A stretch of 45,512 bases of DNA, from NCBI GenBank assembly GCA_964504155.1, contig CAZDCZ010000010.1:1-45512 (forward strand). Reading direction: 5' to 3'. This stretch comes from CAZDCZ01 sp964504155. Its GTDB lineage: Bacteria > Bacteroidota > Bacteroidia > Bacteroidales > UBA12077. Made by a program: the position numbers and the translations under genes. Under the pieces are notes generated by a model, which saw nothing but the letters and a program-made list of their open reading frames with translations, made no database searches and was not told where the DNA came from. Shown here piece after piece: positions 1 to 8,038 of this stretch. Each line of letters starts with the position of its first letter. The first letter of the stretch is position 1.

Positions 1-35
1 CAATTGAAGAATTAGAATTACCGGATAATTATTGA
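1..35 (+). CDS. Possible C-terminal end of a gene cut by the window edge
   Basis: One frame from base 3 is open and reads IEELELPDNY before a TGA at 33-35. It is too short to identify. Similarity to the transposase fragment that follows begins only at about base 36, so this tail may belong to a separate upstream gene, or to a gene interrupted by that insertion. This is an inference from ten codons only. Confidence 0.2.
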   Translation, partial: IEELELPDNY

Positions 36-397
36 CCAAAACATTTTTGGGAACCGGTGAAAATGCAGTAAAATCGCAAATTTACGTAGCACTAATAAAT
101 TATCTGCTTTTAGAACTTGTAAAACGAACTATTTCTAAAACAACAGTTGCTTTTTCAAATTTATCAGAGAAAATCAGATTCTGCTTGTATCACTATCTAT
201 CATTGGATTATGTGTGTAATGAAGTTAAGGAAGGTGCTCGTAAAATTACTCTTCCAACACAAGATAAGTTTGTCTTTAAGACGAACTTATTTTATAATCT
301 AAGTTTTATAACGAAGTATTGCTGTGATAGAGTTATATTTTATTTAATTTGCCGAAAACTTTCGGATGCTAGTGTAAAAATAAATAAAACAGCCTAA
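32..397 (+). pseudogene. C-terminal remnant of an IS4-type DDE transposase
   Basis: The frame reads KTFLGTGENAVKSQIYVALI and continues LLLELVKRTI. This closely resembles the C-terminal part of IS4-superfamily transposases, where a KTFxGTSENAVKxQI stretch follows the last catalytic segment. The catalytic Asp and Glu region that should lie upstream is absent, and a TAA stands in frame just before the TTG start, so this is a decayed 3' fragment and not a working gene. A sequence near 356-374 (aactttcggatgctagtg) looks like the outer terminal repeat of such an element; the residues translated after it are probably not transposase. It lies directly upstream of the rpsF promoter. Confidence 0.65.
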
Positions 398-415
398 AAT
401 TCTCTTAGTAAATGT

Positions 416-445
416 TTTGTTTAATAAAAAAATATTTTAATTTTG
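416..445 (+). promoter_or_regulatory. Bacteroidota-type promoter of the rpsF operon
   Basis: TTTG at 416-419 and TAATTTTG at 438-445 are 18 bases apart. This matches the primary-sigma promoter known from Bacteroidota (-33 TTTG, about 19 bases, -7 TAnnTTTG). It lies 36 bases before the rpsF start and is the best full match in the window. Confidence 0.75.
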
Positions 446-481
446 CAAACTCAATTAATTTATAACAAATAAAATAAGATT

Positions 482-829
482 ATGTTAAACCAGTATGAAA
501 CCGTTTTCATTTCAACTCCCGTTTTGTCTGAAGCTCAGACAAAGGAGACGGTTGAAAAGTTTAAAGACATTATTAAAAAATTGGGCGGAGAAATCGTCCA
601 CGAAGAAAATTGGGGACTAAAAAAATTAGCCTACCCAATTCAAAAGAAATCTACAGGATATTATTACCTGATTGAATTTAAAGCCGAAGGCTCTCTAATT
701 GCAGAATTAGAAAAGCAATACCGAAGAGACGAAAAAATTATTCGTTTTTTAACCTTTAGAATGGATAAATATTCTATTGCGTATAGTGAAAAGAAAAGAA
801 GTATGAAAAAACAAAAATCGGAGAACTAA
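482..829 (+). CDS. rpsF: 30S ribosomal protein S6
   Basis: S6 is a small-subunit protein that binds 16S rRNA as a heterodimer with S18. The 115-residue product has the S6 features: N-terminal YETVFI strand, the GGEIVHEENWGLKKLAYPI segment, GYYYLIEF, and a lysine-rich tail. Length is normal for the family. The gene starts with ATG 36 bases after a strong promoter and ends one base before rpsR, followed by rplI, which is the standard rpsF-rpsR-rplI order. In many bacteria this operon is autoregulated through an S6:S18-binding mRNA structure; I did not see an obvious one in the 36-base leader. The identification is secure. Confidence 0.97.
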   Translation: MLNQYETVFISTPVLSEAQTKETVEKFKDIIKKLGGEIVHEENWGLKKLAYPIQKKSTGYYYLIEFKAEGSLIAELEKQYRRDEKIIRFLTFRMDKYSIAYSEKKRSMKKQKSEN

Positions 830-830
830 A

Positions 831-1100
831 ATGGCACAAAATCAATCAGAAATAAGATATTTAACTCCACCGACAGTTGAAGTTAAAAAGAAAAAATATT
901 GTAGATTCAAGAAAAACAAAATCAAATATATTGATTATAAAGATCCTGAATTCTTAAAGAAATTTCTTAACGAGCAAGGTAAAATTTTACCTAGAAGGAT
1001 TACCGGTACATCTCTTAAGTACCAAAGAAAAGTTTCTAAAGCAATTAAAAGAGCACGTCATTTAGCTTTATTGCCATATGTAACTGATATGTTTAAATAA
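831..1100 (+). CDS. rpsR: 30S ribosomal protein S18
   Basis: S18 is the small-subunit partner of S6 on 16S rRNA. The 89-residue product shows the typical KKYCRFKKNKIKYIDYKD zinc-ribbon-derived start with a single remaining Cys. It continues with LKKFLNEQGKILPRRITGTSLKYQRK and ends in a basic helix (IKRARHLALLPYV). It starts one base after the rpsF stop codon, so translation is probably coupled. rplI follows 18 bases later behind a purine-rich GGAGG-like stretch. Nothing unusual was seen. Confidence 0.97.
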   Translation: MAQNQSEIRYLTPPTVEVKKKKYCRFKKNKIKYIDYKDPEFLKKFLNEQGKILPRRITGTSLKYQRKVSKAIKRARHLALLPYVTDMFK

Positions 1101-1118
1101 GAAATTGGAGGATTTACT

Positions 1119-1565
1119 ATGGAAATTATACTAAAAAAAGATTTGTCAGGATTAGGATTAAAAGATGATATTATAACTGTAAAAAACGGTTATGGTAGAA
1201 ATTACCTAATACCAAAAGGATATGCTACTCTTGCTACAGTATCGGCAAAAAAAATTCATGCCGAGAATATTAAACAAAGAGCACATAAAGAAGAAAAGAT
1301 AAAGAACGAAGCTCTCGAAATAGCTAAAAAATTAGAAGGAGTTAGTCTTACTATCGGAACAAAAACCAGTTCGACAGGTAAAATTTTCGGATCGGTTAAT
1401 ACTATTCAATTATCTGAATCGTTAAAAGTTAAAGGATTTGAAATTGATAGAAAAAATATTTCTATTGCTGAAAATCTAATTAAAGAAGTAGGAACATACA
1501 AAGCAACTGTTAAACTTCATAAAGATGTTAAAGTTGAAATTCCATTCGAGATAATTAGTGAATAA
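1119..1565 (+). CDS. rplI: 50S ribosomal protein L9
   Basis: L9 bridges the L1 stalk and the 30S subunit and influences reading-frame maintenance. The 148-residue product begins MEIILKKDLSGLGLKDDIITVK and has the signature GYGRNYLIPKGYA, then a lysine/glutamate-rich linker helix and the C-terminal domain (TSSTGKIFGSVNT). It is the last gene of the rpsF-rpsR-rplI operon. A GGAGG-like run (ttggagg) lies about 9 bases before the ATG, which is unusual in this group because most genes here lack a Shine-Dalgarno sequence. A strong hairpin terminator follows 25 bases after the stop. Confidence 0.97.
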   Translation: MEIILKKDLSGLGLKDDIITVKNGYGRNYLIPKGYATLATVSAKKIHAENIKQRAHKEEKIKNEALEIAKKLEGVSLTIGTKTSSTGKIFGSVNTIQLSESLKVKGFEIDRKNISIAENLIKEVGTYKATVKLHKDVKVEIPFEIISE

Positions 1566-1590
1566 TACTATACTTAATGAATAAAAAAAA

Positions 1591-1617
1591 GGTGTTGGAA
1601 TATCCAACACCTTTTTT
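1591..1617. terminator. Bidirectional intrinsic terminator between rplI and ridA
   Basis: Perfect 9-bp stem ggtgttgga / tccaacacc (1591-1599 and 1603-1611) with a 3-base loop. There is a T run after it and an A run before it, so it can end both rplI (plus) and ridA (minus). Confidence 0.9.
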
Positions 1618-1635
1618 GTTTTTTTATACTACTGT

Positions 1636-2010
1636 TTACTTTACAGCAATTGTTTCAATCTCTATCATTGCTCCAAGTGGTAATTTTACTACTTGGTATG
1701 CGGCTCTAGATGGAGGATTCTCGGAATAGAATTTTGCATATACCTCGTTCATAGCAGCAAAATTATTCATATCGTTTAACAAACATGTTGATTTAACAAC
1801 ATCGGTATATGAATATCCTGCAGCTTTTAGTATTGCTCCAATATTTTTTAATGCTTGTTCGGTCTGTTCAGCAATTTCGCCAGGCATTTCTCCGGTTTTC
1901 GGATTTATTGGTAATTGTCCGGAAATATACAAAGTTCCCTTAACTTCAACAGCTTGACTATACGGACCAATAGCCTTAGGGGCATCTAGAGTAGAAATAA
2001 TTCTTTTCAT
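1636..2010 (-). CDS. ridA: RidA family 2-iminobutanoate/2-iminopropanoate deaminase
   Basis: RidA hydrolyses reactive enamine/imine intermediates released by PLP enzymes such as threonine dehydratase and so protects other PLP enzymes. The 124-residue product has the family signature: APKAIGPYSQAV at the N-terminus, YISGQLPINPKTGEMP, and SRAAYQVVKLPLGAMIEIE. The last includes the conserved Arg that binds the substrate carboxylate and the IEIE end. Length matches the roughly 125-residue family. It is a single gene convergent with rplI and divergent from the pabA-like gene. A GNAT-like or tunnel-forming role cannot be excluded for paralogues, but this copy keeps the catalytic Arg. Confidence 0.93.
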   Translation of the reverse strand: MKRIISTLDAPKAIGPYSQAVEVKGTLYISGQLPINPKTGEMPGEIAEQTEQALKNIGAILKAAGYSYTDVVKSTCLLNDMNNFAAMNEVYAKFYSENPPSRAAYQVVKLPLGAMIEIETIAVK

Positions 2011-2051
2011 TTATTTATAAATTTAAAATTTTAATATTTATAGTTAATTAA

Positions 2052-2059
2052 TACATTTG
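2052..2059 (+). promoter_or_regulatory. Candidate -7 promoter element before the pabA-like gene
   Basis: TACATTTG fits the Bacteroidota -7 element TAnnTTTG and lies 75 bases before the start codon. No matching TTTG was seen at the -33 distance, so support is partial. Confidence 0.35.
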
Positions 2060-2134
2060 CGTAAATATTAAACAACATTTTTATACAACAAATAATATTA
2101 ACAACACAAAATTACAAAATTATTTATTAATTAC

Positions 2135-2698
2135 ATGAAAATATTTATTCTCGACAATTACGATTCATTTACTTACAATTTGGTTCATTACATAGAACAA
2201 TATGCCGATTTATGTATTGTAAAAAGAAATGACAAGGTAATTATTGAAGAAATAGAACAATGTGATAAAATAATTTTTTCTCCGGGTCCGGGTTTACCAT
2301 CAGAAAAAACAATAATGCACGAAATAATAACAAGTTATAAAGACAAAAAACCTATTCTGGGAATATGTTTGGGGCATCAATCTATTGCCGAGTATTTTGG
2401 GGCAAAATTATTCAATTTAAAAGAGATTGTTCACGGAATTGAGAAAAACACAAATATAATTTTGCAAGATATAATTTTTAAGGACATCCCAAATAATTTT
2501 ATTTCGGGCAGATATCATTCGTGGGCGGTTTCAAAAACAAATTTTCCCAGTGAAATGAAAATTCTTGCTGTAGATGATGATAATATTATTATGGCATTAC
2601 GACATAAGAAATATCTCATTACAGGATTACAATTTCATCCCGAATCGATAATGACTCCTTATGGGAAACAAATGATAGAGAATTGGATAAAAGAGTGA
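2135..2698 (+). CDS. pabA: Aminodeoxychorismate/anthranilate synthase glutaminase subunit
   Basis: A class I glutamine amidotransferase that supplies ammonia to a chorismate-using partner (PabB for folate, TrpE for tryptophan). Visible motifs are ILDNYDSFTYNLVHYIEQ at the N-terminus, SPGPGLPSE (oxyanion region), the nucleophile Cys in GICLGHQ, and the catalytic His and Glu in LQFHPESIMTPYG. The 187-residue length fits the stand-alone subunit. No pabB, trpE or other trp gene lies nearby. The stand-alone setting favours a PabA or shared PabA/TrpG role, but sequence alone does not decide. It converges on the LptD-like gene with only 22 bases between stops. Confidence 0.88.
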   Translation: MKIFILDNYDSFTYNLVHYIEQYADLCIVKRNDKVIIEEIEQCDKIIFSPGPGLPSEKTIMHEIITSYKDKKPILGICLGHQSIAEYFGAKLFNLKEIVHGIEKNTNIILQDIIFKDIPNNFISGRYHSWAVSKTNFPSEMKILAVDDDNIIMALRHKKYLITGLQFHPESIMTPYGKQMIENWIKE

Positions 2699-2720
2699 TC
2701 TGAATTTTTATTTTGGCATA

Positions 2721-5357
2721 TTACAAATTATCGCGCCATGATTTTCGTTTTGTAAGTTGTAAATCTTGTAATATTGCCGATTTTACATTTATTCTAAAAT
2801 TATAACTTTGTCGAGCACCAACAGGCACCCAGCCAAAACTCATTTCCCAACAATGTAAATCTCTATGTATATTTATAGATGTTGCTGCAAGTTGTTGTTG
2901 TTCAAAATCGTAATTCGAACGCATACTAATCTTCCAATTCTTTGTAAGACTTATATTTCCTGAAAAGGATAGTGTTTGACTAATTGTTGATACAAACTTA
3001 GGTTTCGAATAGGTAAGTTTATATCGCACATTAAGATCCCAAGGAACATCAAAATCGACATAATCAATAAACATAGCCTGTTCTTCAAATTGTCGACTAT
3101 TTTTATCGTAGAATGTTCTGGAATTTTCTTTTGATACAGAATTATTTCCTTTATTTTCAGAGTCTTTTTTTGAGTTTAGTTTAAAATCAACCGAAACATC
3201 AAATCGAGTAAATCGAGGCCATTTACTGCCCGGAGTTTCCCATACAAACTTATTGTAAACATTTCCAATACTATTTAATGCATATGGGTCGATAGTTCCT
3301 GTAAAATTAATATTTACTTTTTTCTCGAATAATGAAGTACTCGAATTCATGCTTATTGGTCGCCATTTCATAGAATCGGCAAACAAATCATACGATGTGG
3401 AAAAATTAATTTTATCGAGCAATTTAATTTTTTTAACACTCGATGTAGTGTCGTTTGGGGTACGCACTTTCATTTCAATATTATTACTTAAACCAAAACT
3501 AACTATTCCGCTTCTCCCGGGAACGGCGGGTAATTTATACATACCATTGGCAAAATAAGAATATTCTCTAATATCTGTTGCGTCATCCGACACCCGACAC
3601 TCACCATAATACTTAGAAACCATATTTCCTAAATCGGGACGAAAATTTAGGCTTACCGATGGAGATAAAACATGACGAACAGCTACAATTTTAGAATCGG
3701 GATCCTTAAATTGATACATTCCATATAATCGGGGACTTAAAGAAAACGAAATAGATGGAGTTATTACTTGTGCATAATCTAATTTATTAATAGTATCGGT
3801 TACAACAGTACTACTGGTATTATCCCACGATTTTCTTATAGAATTAGGATATACAACACCTGTGTATTTTACTTGAGGAGATATATTAAGGTAATTCAAT
3901 ATTTTTATATTAGTTCGTACTGGTATTTCGTGTTGAAAACCATTTTCGAAATCTCTAAATTTAGTATCTGTAAAAAGCAAAGAATCGACAGTATGAATTC
4001 TATTTCCCATTTTCGATTTATAACTAATCTCAATATCTTCGTACCATTTCATGTCACCTGAGCGATTTTTTTTCCTAAACGGATATTGCCTATCCATATC
4101 AAAAGTAAGATTTGGTAATGTTAAATCGACAGTTTTATTTCTACTATTTTGCGAATGCTTTAAATTTGCAGTAAAACGAAACGGAGTTCCTAACCACGAT
4201 TTTGAATAAGCAATACGAGAGCTTTTAGTATTTGTCGTATAGTCGGTCATACTCCGGCTATTTAATTTATCGTAACTTGATGAACTTAAATTTACTTTAG
4301 CAGAGAATTCGCTTGATGGGTTTGCTTTTTCATCTTGAGTATAATTCCATATTATAGAAAAATCAGTAGTTTTTGAATAATCAGATAAACCCTCGTCACC
4401 CATAATATTATTATAGAGCTTTGCAGAAAAATTACTAGAATATTTATACTTCTTTTTTAATCGATAATTAACTATACCTCCCCAACTCCCTTTAGAAAAT
4501 ACATCACCTGAAACCGACAAATCCATATAATCGCTAATTCTAAAATAGTATCCAAAATCGCGCAAATAAAAACCTCTTTCTTTTTCTTCGCCATATGTTG
4601 GCATTAAAATACCGGATGTTTGCTTATGCTGAGTTGGGAAAAACCCAAAAGGTATAGCTACCATTCTTAAAGGAATATCGGCAATTACTAAATAAGAATA
4701 CCCCGACACTATTTTATCTCCGGGTATTACTTTTGCCTTTGTCATAGATAAATAAAAATGAGGATGTTCTAAATCGCAAGTAGTATATTTTCCATTTTTT
4801 ATATTAAACTCTTTGTTTTCCATTTTTTTAGTAACCTCACTATGCAAATAACCTTGTTGATCTTCTGTAACAATATTCTCTATATAACCTTTCTTTGTTT
4901 TGAAATTATATTTTATTGTTTTTGCACTAAATTCTTCGCTTCCTTCTTTAAATATTGGATTTCCAATCATAAGCCCGGAACTATCGGGTAAACCCTTTGC
5001 AAATACCTCATTACTAGCTTGATTATATTCAATATAATCGGCTTTAAGATTTATATCCCCATAATTAATCACCGCATTTTTATATAAATATACTTTCTCG
5101 CGATCTCTGGAAAGAATAATCGAATCGTCGGCAGAATAACTCACCTTTTCGTTAATAAGTGAGTTTTCTCTATTTTTTGTACTTAAAGTATCGCTATTCA
5201 CTTTTCCCGATATAGAATCTAGATTAGTGTTATTGACGGCAACTTCTTGAATATTAGACAAAAAATAGTTATTAGTATATGAATTACCAATAACTCCCTT
5301 TGTAAAAAACAAGAGGCAAAAAATAAAAAAAAGAATTTTATGTAATTTTATATACAA
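2721..5357 (-). CDS. lptD: LptD-like outer-membrane LPS assembly protein
   Basis: LptD is the outer-membrane beta-barrel that inserts lipopolysaccharide into the outer leaflet. The 878-residue product starts with a signal peptide (MYIKLHKILFFIFCLLFF...). Residues of about 75-200 form an OstA/LptA-like beta-jellyroll (VYLYKNAVINYGDINLKADYIEYN, then KGYIENIVTED and GKYTTCD). A long barrel rich in alternating Tyr/Ser/Asn strands follows, including the conserved IPFGFFPTQHKQTSGILMPTYGEE region. Two Cys near the plug (TTCD) are present, but the E. coli disulfide pattern is not. It is transcribed away from the amidase and MCE genes, a frequent Bacteroidota arrangement. Its N-terminal 60 residues are low-complexity and specific to this group. 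Confidence 0.88.
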   Translation of the reverse strand: MYIKLHKILFFIFCLLFFTKGVIGNSYTNNYFLSNIQEVAVNNTNLDSISGKVNSDTLSTKNRENSLINEKVSYSADDSIILSRDREKVYLYKNAVINYGDINLKADYIEYNQASNEVFAKGLPDSSGLMIGNPIFKEGSEEFSAKTIKYNFKTKKGYIENIVTEDQQGYLHSEVTKKMENKEFNIKNGKYTTCDLEHPHFYLSMTKAKVIPGDKIVSGYSYLVIADIPLRMVAIPFGFFPTQHKQTSGILMPTYGEEKERGFYLRDFGYYFRISDYMDLSVSGDVFSKGSWGGIVNYRLKKKYKYSSNFSAKLYNNIMGDEGLSDYSKTTDFSIIWNYTQDEKANPSSEFSAKVNLSSSSYDKLNSRSMTDYTTNTKSSRIAYSKSWLGTPFRFTANLKHSQNSRNKTVDLTLPNLTFDMDRQYPFRKKNRSGDMKWYEDIEISYKSKMGNRIHTVDSLLFTDTKFRDFENGFQHEIPVRTNIKILNYLNISPQVKYTGVVYPNSIRKSWDNTSSTVVTDTINKLDYAQVITPSISFSLSPRLYGMYQFKDPDSKIVAVRHVLSPSVSLNFRPDLGNMVSKYYGECRVSDDATDIREYSYFANGMYKLPAVPGRSGIVSFGLSNNIEMKVRTPNDTTSSVKKIKLLDKINFSTSYDLFADSMKWRPISMNSSTSLFEKKVNINFTGTIDPYALNSIGNVYNKFVWETPGSKWPRFTRFDVSVDFKLNSKKDSENKGNNSVSKENSRTFYDKNSRQFEEQAMFIDYVDFDVPWDLNVRYKLTYSKPKFVSTISQTLSFSGNISLTKNWKISMRSNYDFEQQQLAATSINIHRDLHCWEMSFGWVPVGARQSYNFRINVKSAILQDLQLTKRKSWRDNL

Positions 5358-5442
5358 TTTATTATACTATTTTTGTGCAATACTGGTTTGATTTTTGAGC
5401 TTCAAAACTAATTAAAAATTGTATACATTATATAAAAATACC

Positions 5443-6627
5443 ATGAATTTTATTTCAATTTTTTCAACACAAAAAAAATACCAAATATTTATTTATGTAA
5501 TATTTATATTTACTACTATACCTACTATAATAAATGCCCAAGATAATAATAAATATAAACTTTCTACTATTGTATTAGACCCGGGTCATGGAGGAATTGA
5601 TAATGGAACATCCGGAAAATATAGCAAGGAAAAAGATATAGCCTTAAAATTGGCACTTAAAGTAGGCGATTATATTGAAAGTAATTTCCCTGATGTAAAA
5701 GTAATATATACTAGGAAAACAGATATTTTTGTTCCTTTAGATAAAAGAGCTGAAATTGCCAATTCAAATAAAGCCGATTTATTTATTTCTATTCATCTGA
5801 ATGGTGTAACAAATCATAAAGTATATGGTACAGAAACCTTTATTATGGGTTTGCATAAATCTAATGAAAATTTAGAAGTTGCTAAGAAAGAAAACTCTGC
5901 AATACTATTCGAAAAAGATTATTCTACAAAATACGAAGGCTTTGAGCCAAACTCGTCAGAATCGTATATTATATTTTCTTTATTACAAAATACTTTTCTA
6001 GAACAAAGTTTATCATATGCATCAATTATTCAAGATCAATTTACAACTCGTGCTCAACGAAAAAACAGAGGTGTAAAACAAGCCGGGTTTTGGGTATTAT
6101 GGAAAACAACAATGCCTAGTGTATTAATAGAAGCTGGTTTTTTATCAAATCCAAAAGAAGAAAAATATCTCATGTCTGAAAAAGGACAAGAATATATTGC
6201 ATCAGCTATTTATCGATCATTTAAAAATTATAAAAATTCTATTGAAGCAAAAAGTAATTTTTCAACTAATAACATTTCATCAAAAAATACAATAAAAAAT
6301 ACATCAACAAACAACAAATTAACAAACACCAATGTAATAATAGAGAATAATAAGTCGAGAATTAATGATGTACTATTTAAGGTGCAAATTGCATCGTCAA
6401 AAAAACCAATTCCATTAGATTCTAAATATTTTAATGGACTTAATAATGTTGAAGAATATAAATCTAATGATATTTATAAATATACTATTGGTTCGAAAAG
6501 CGAATATAAAAAAATATTATATTTAAAAGATTCATTACTAACAATCTTTCCCGATGCCTTTATTATTGCATTACAAAAAGATTCAATTATATCTGTAAAA
6601 AAAGCCTTAAATATTATTAACAATTAA
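5443..6627 (+). CDS. Secreted N-acetylmuramoyl-L-alanine amidase with SPOR-like tail
   Basis: An Amidase_3 zinc enzyme that cuts the bond between N-acetylmuramic acid and L-alanine in peptidoglycan, usually at division. Motifs: LDPGHGGIDNG (zinc His), YSKEKDIAL (zinc Glu), FISIHLNG (zinc His) and SVLIEAGFLSNPKE (catalytic Glu). A signal peptide precedes the domain (...IYVIFIFTTIPTIINAQ). After a Asn/Ser/Thr-rich linker, the last 85 residues begin LFKVQIASSKK and look like a SPOR domain, which binds denuded septal glycan. I prefer the ATG at 5443, because the upstream TTG at 5419 only adds residues before a complete signal peptide. It is divergent from lptD and 39 bases before the MCE gene. 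Confidence 0.9.
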   Translation: MNFISIFSTQKKYQIFIYVIFIFTTIPTIINAQDNNKYKLSTIVLDPGHGGIDNGTSGKYSKEKDIALKLALKVGDYIESNFPDVKVIYTRKTDIFVPLDKRAEIANSNKADLFISIHLNGVTNHKVYGTETFIMGLHKSNENLEVAKKENSAILFEKDYSTKYEGFEPNSSESYIIFSLLQNTFLEQSLSYASIIQDQFTTRAQRKNRGVKQAGFWVLWKTTMPSVLIEAGFLSNPKEEKYLMSEKGQEYIASAIYRSFKNYKNSIEAKSNFSTNNISSKNTIKNTSTNNKLTNTNVIIENNKSRINDVLFKVQIASSKKPIPLDSKYFNGLNNVEEYKSNDIYKYTIGSKSEYKKILYLKDSLLTIFPDAFIIALQKDSIISVKKALNIINN

Positions 6628-6666
6628 TATTACACTAAAAATTATATACAAAAAATAAGATTATAT

Positions 6667-7596
6667 ATGAAAATTTCAAAAGAAGCCAAAATCGGGATTA
6701 TTATTACAATCATTATTGCTGTTTTTATTTGGGGAATAAATTTTCTTAAAGGGAAAAATATTCTAGTAAAAAACAGTAATTATTATGCTGTTTTCGATGA
6801 AATCGCAGGGTTAAAAGAAACTAGTCCTGTTTATTTAGGAGGATATAAAATAGGACTTGTAGAATCAATTGAATTTCATAAAACAAAACGAGGAAAACTT
6901 GTTGTTGAATTTTCGTTAGAAAATGATATTTCTATACCTTTAAACTCAAAAATTATTCTATACAGCTCTGATATAATGAGTACTAAAGCTCTAAAAATTG
7001 CATTATCAGACACAAGTGTTTTTTATAATAATAACGACACCATACCCGCAGAAGTTGAAGAAGGAATACAAGCAATGATAGAAAAACAAATAATTCCAAT
7101 AAAAGAAAAAACCGAAAAACTAATTGAATCAATGGATTCTGTTATTTCAATGCTCGATTTTAATACCAGGACAGAAATAAAAAATACAATAAGTCATTTA
7201 AACCATGCTTCGAACGAAATAGATGCTCTTATAAGTACTGAGAAAGAAAAATTAACAAAAATATTTAGCAATATTGAATCTATCTCATCAAATTTAGAAA
7301 AGAATAATGCACAGATTACTGCTATACTCAGTAATCTTTCAAGTGTTAGCGATTCTATTTCAAAATCGAATATTACATCTATAATAAATAATGCAAATTT
7401 AAGTTTAATCGAATTTCAGGCTATAACTCATAAAATAAATAGTGGAGAAGGAACAATTGGCTTATTACTAAATAACGATTCTTTGTATAAACATATAGAT
7501 AATTCTGCAAACAATTTAGATAAATTAATAATTGATTTAAACAAAAATCCACAAAAATATGTTCATTTTTCTGTATTTGGAAAAAAAGAAAAATAG
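6667..7596 (+). CDS. mlaD: MCE/MlaD family lipid-transport substrate-binding protein
   Basis: MlaD-type proteins are anchored in the inner membrane and form hexameric rings that move phospholipids between the membranes. The 309-residue product has one N-terminal membrane helix (IGIIITIIIAVFIWGINFL). The MCE domain is at about residues 38-120 (YYAVFDEIAGLKETSPVYLGGYKIGLVESIEF). A long coiled-coil region with Ser/Asn repeats follows, and a C-terminal motif GEGTIGLLLNNDSLY typical of Bacteroidota MCE proteins. No MlaE or MlaF (permease, ATPase) gene is adjacent, so the partner complex must lie elsewhere. It is probably co-transcribed with the amidase, as the gap is 39 bases. A hairpin follows. 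Confidence 0.9.
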   Translation: MKISKEAKIGIIITIIIAVFIWGINFLKGKNILVKNSNYYAVFDEIAGLKETSPVYLGGYKIGLVESIEFHKTKRGKLVVEFSLENDISIPLNSKIILYSSDIMSTKALKIALSDTSVFYNNNDTIPAEVEEGIQAMIEKQIIPIKEKTEKLIESMDSVISMLDFNTRTEIKNTISHLNHASNEIDALISTEKEKLTKIFSNIESISSNLEKNNAQITAILSNLSSVSDSISKSNITSIINNANLSLIEFQAITHKINSGEGTIGLLLNNDSLYKHIDNSANNLDKLIIDLNKNPQKYVHFSVFGKKEK

Positions 7597-7616
7597 CAAT
7601 TTTTTTTAAAATTATT

Positions 7617-7664
7617 AAAAAGCTGATAATTAAATTTTAACAAAAACAATTTTCAGCTTTTTTT
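7617..7664 (+). terminator. Probable terminator after the MCE gene
   Basis: aaaagctga and tcagctttt form a 9-bp stem around a long AT-rich loop, followed by a T run. Confidence 0.6.
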
Positions 7665-8038
7665 ATTTACTTGTCTGGTATATTGATATTTACATCTCTA
7701 AATACAGTCTTTAGAATTAATGTTAATTTTTATGAAAAATCACACCTAAAAAAAACAATTTTTTCGTCAAAAAAATTTTTTCGTCATCTCATCAACTTAA
7801 AATAACAATACATAACACATTCTATATCTGTATGTTATTAAGCCTTTTCGATAACTACCTAATTATGACTAAGTTGTTTTTTTTTTGTTTTTTTTTCATT
7901 TTTAATTAACTGATATAAATAACCATATATGTTTTTTCAAAAAAGCAATAGATTTTCTATTTTTTTTTCATTTTTTTTTTCACAATTTTGTTTAGGCAAA
8001 AAATAAATGGGTAAAATTTTTAAAGAATTAGTATAGAA
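7665..8038. other. T-tract-rich region upstream of dnaA with a 13-bp direct repeat
   Basis: This gene-free stretch holds several runs of 8-10 T, two of the form T8-CA-T5 or longer at about 7880 and 7960. It also holds an exact 13-bp direct repeat aattttttcgtca at 7757-7769 and 7774-7786 (17-bp period). I looked for DnaA boxes (TTATCCACA and one-mismatch forms) on both strands and saw none, so I do not call it an origin. The repeat could be a protein-binding site for dnaA control; that is inference. Confidence 0.5.

Noticed and set aside
7665..8038. Replication origin upstream of dnaA
   Set aside because: T-rich tracts are present, but I saw no DnaA boxes on either strand, and dnaA in Bacteroidota often does not mark the origin.
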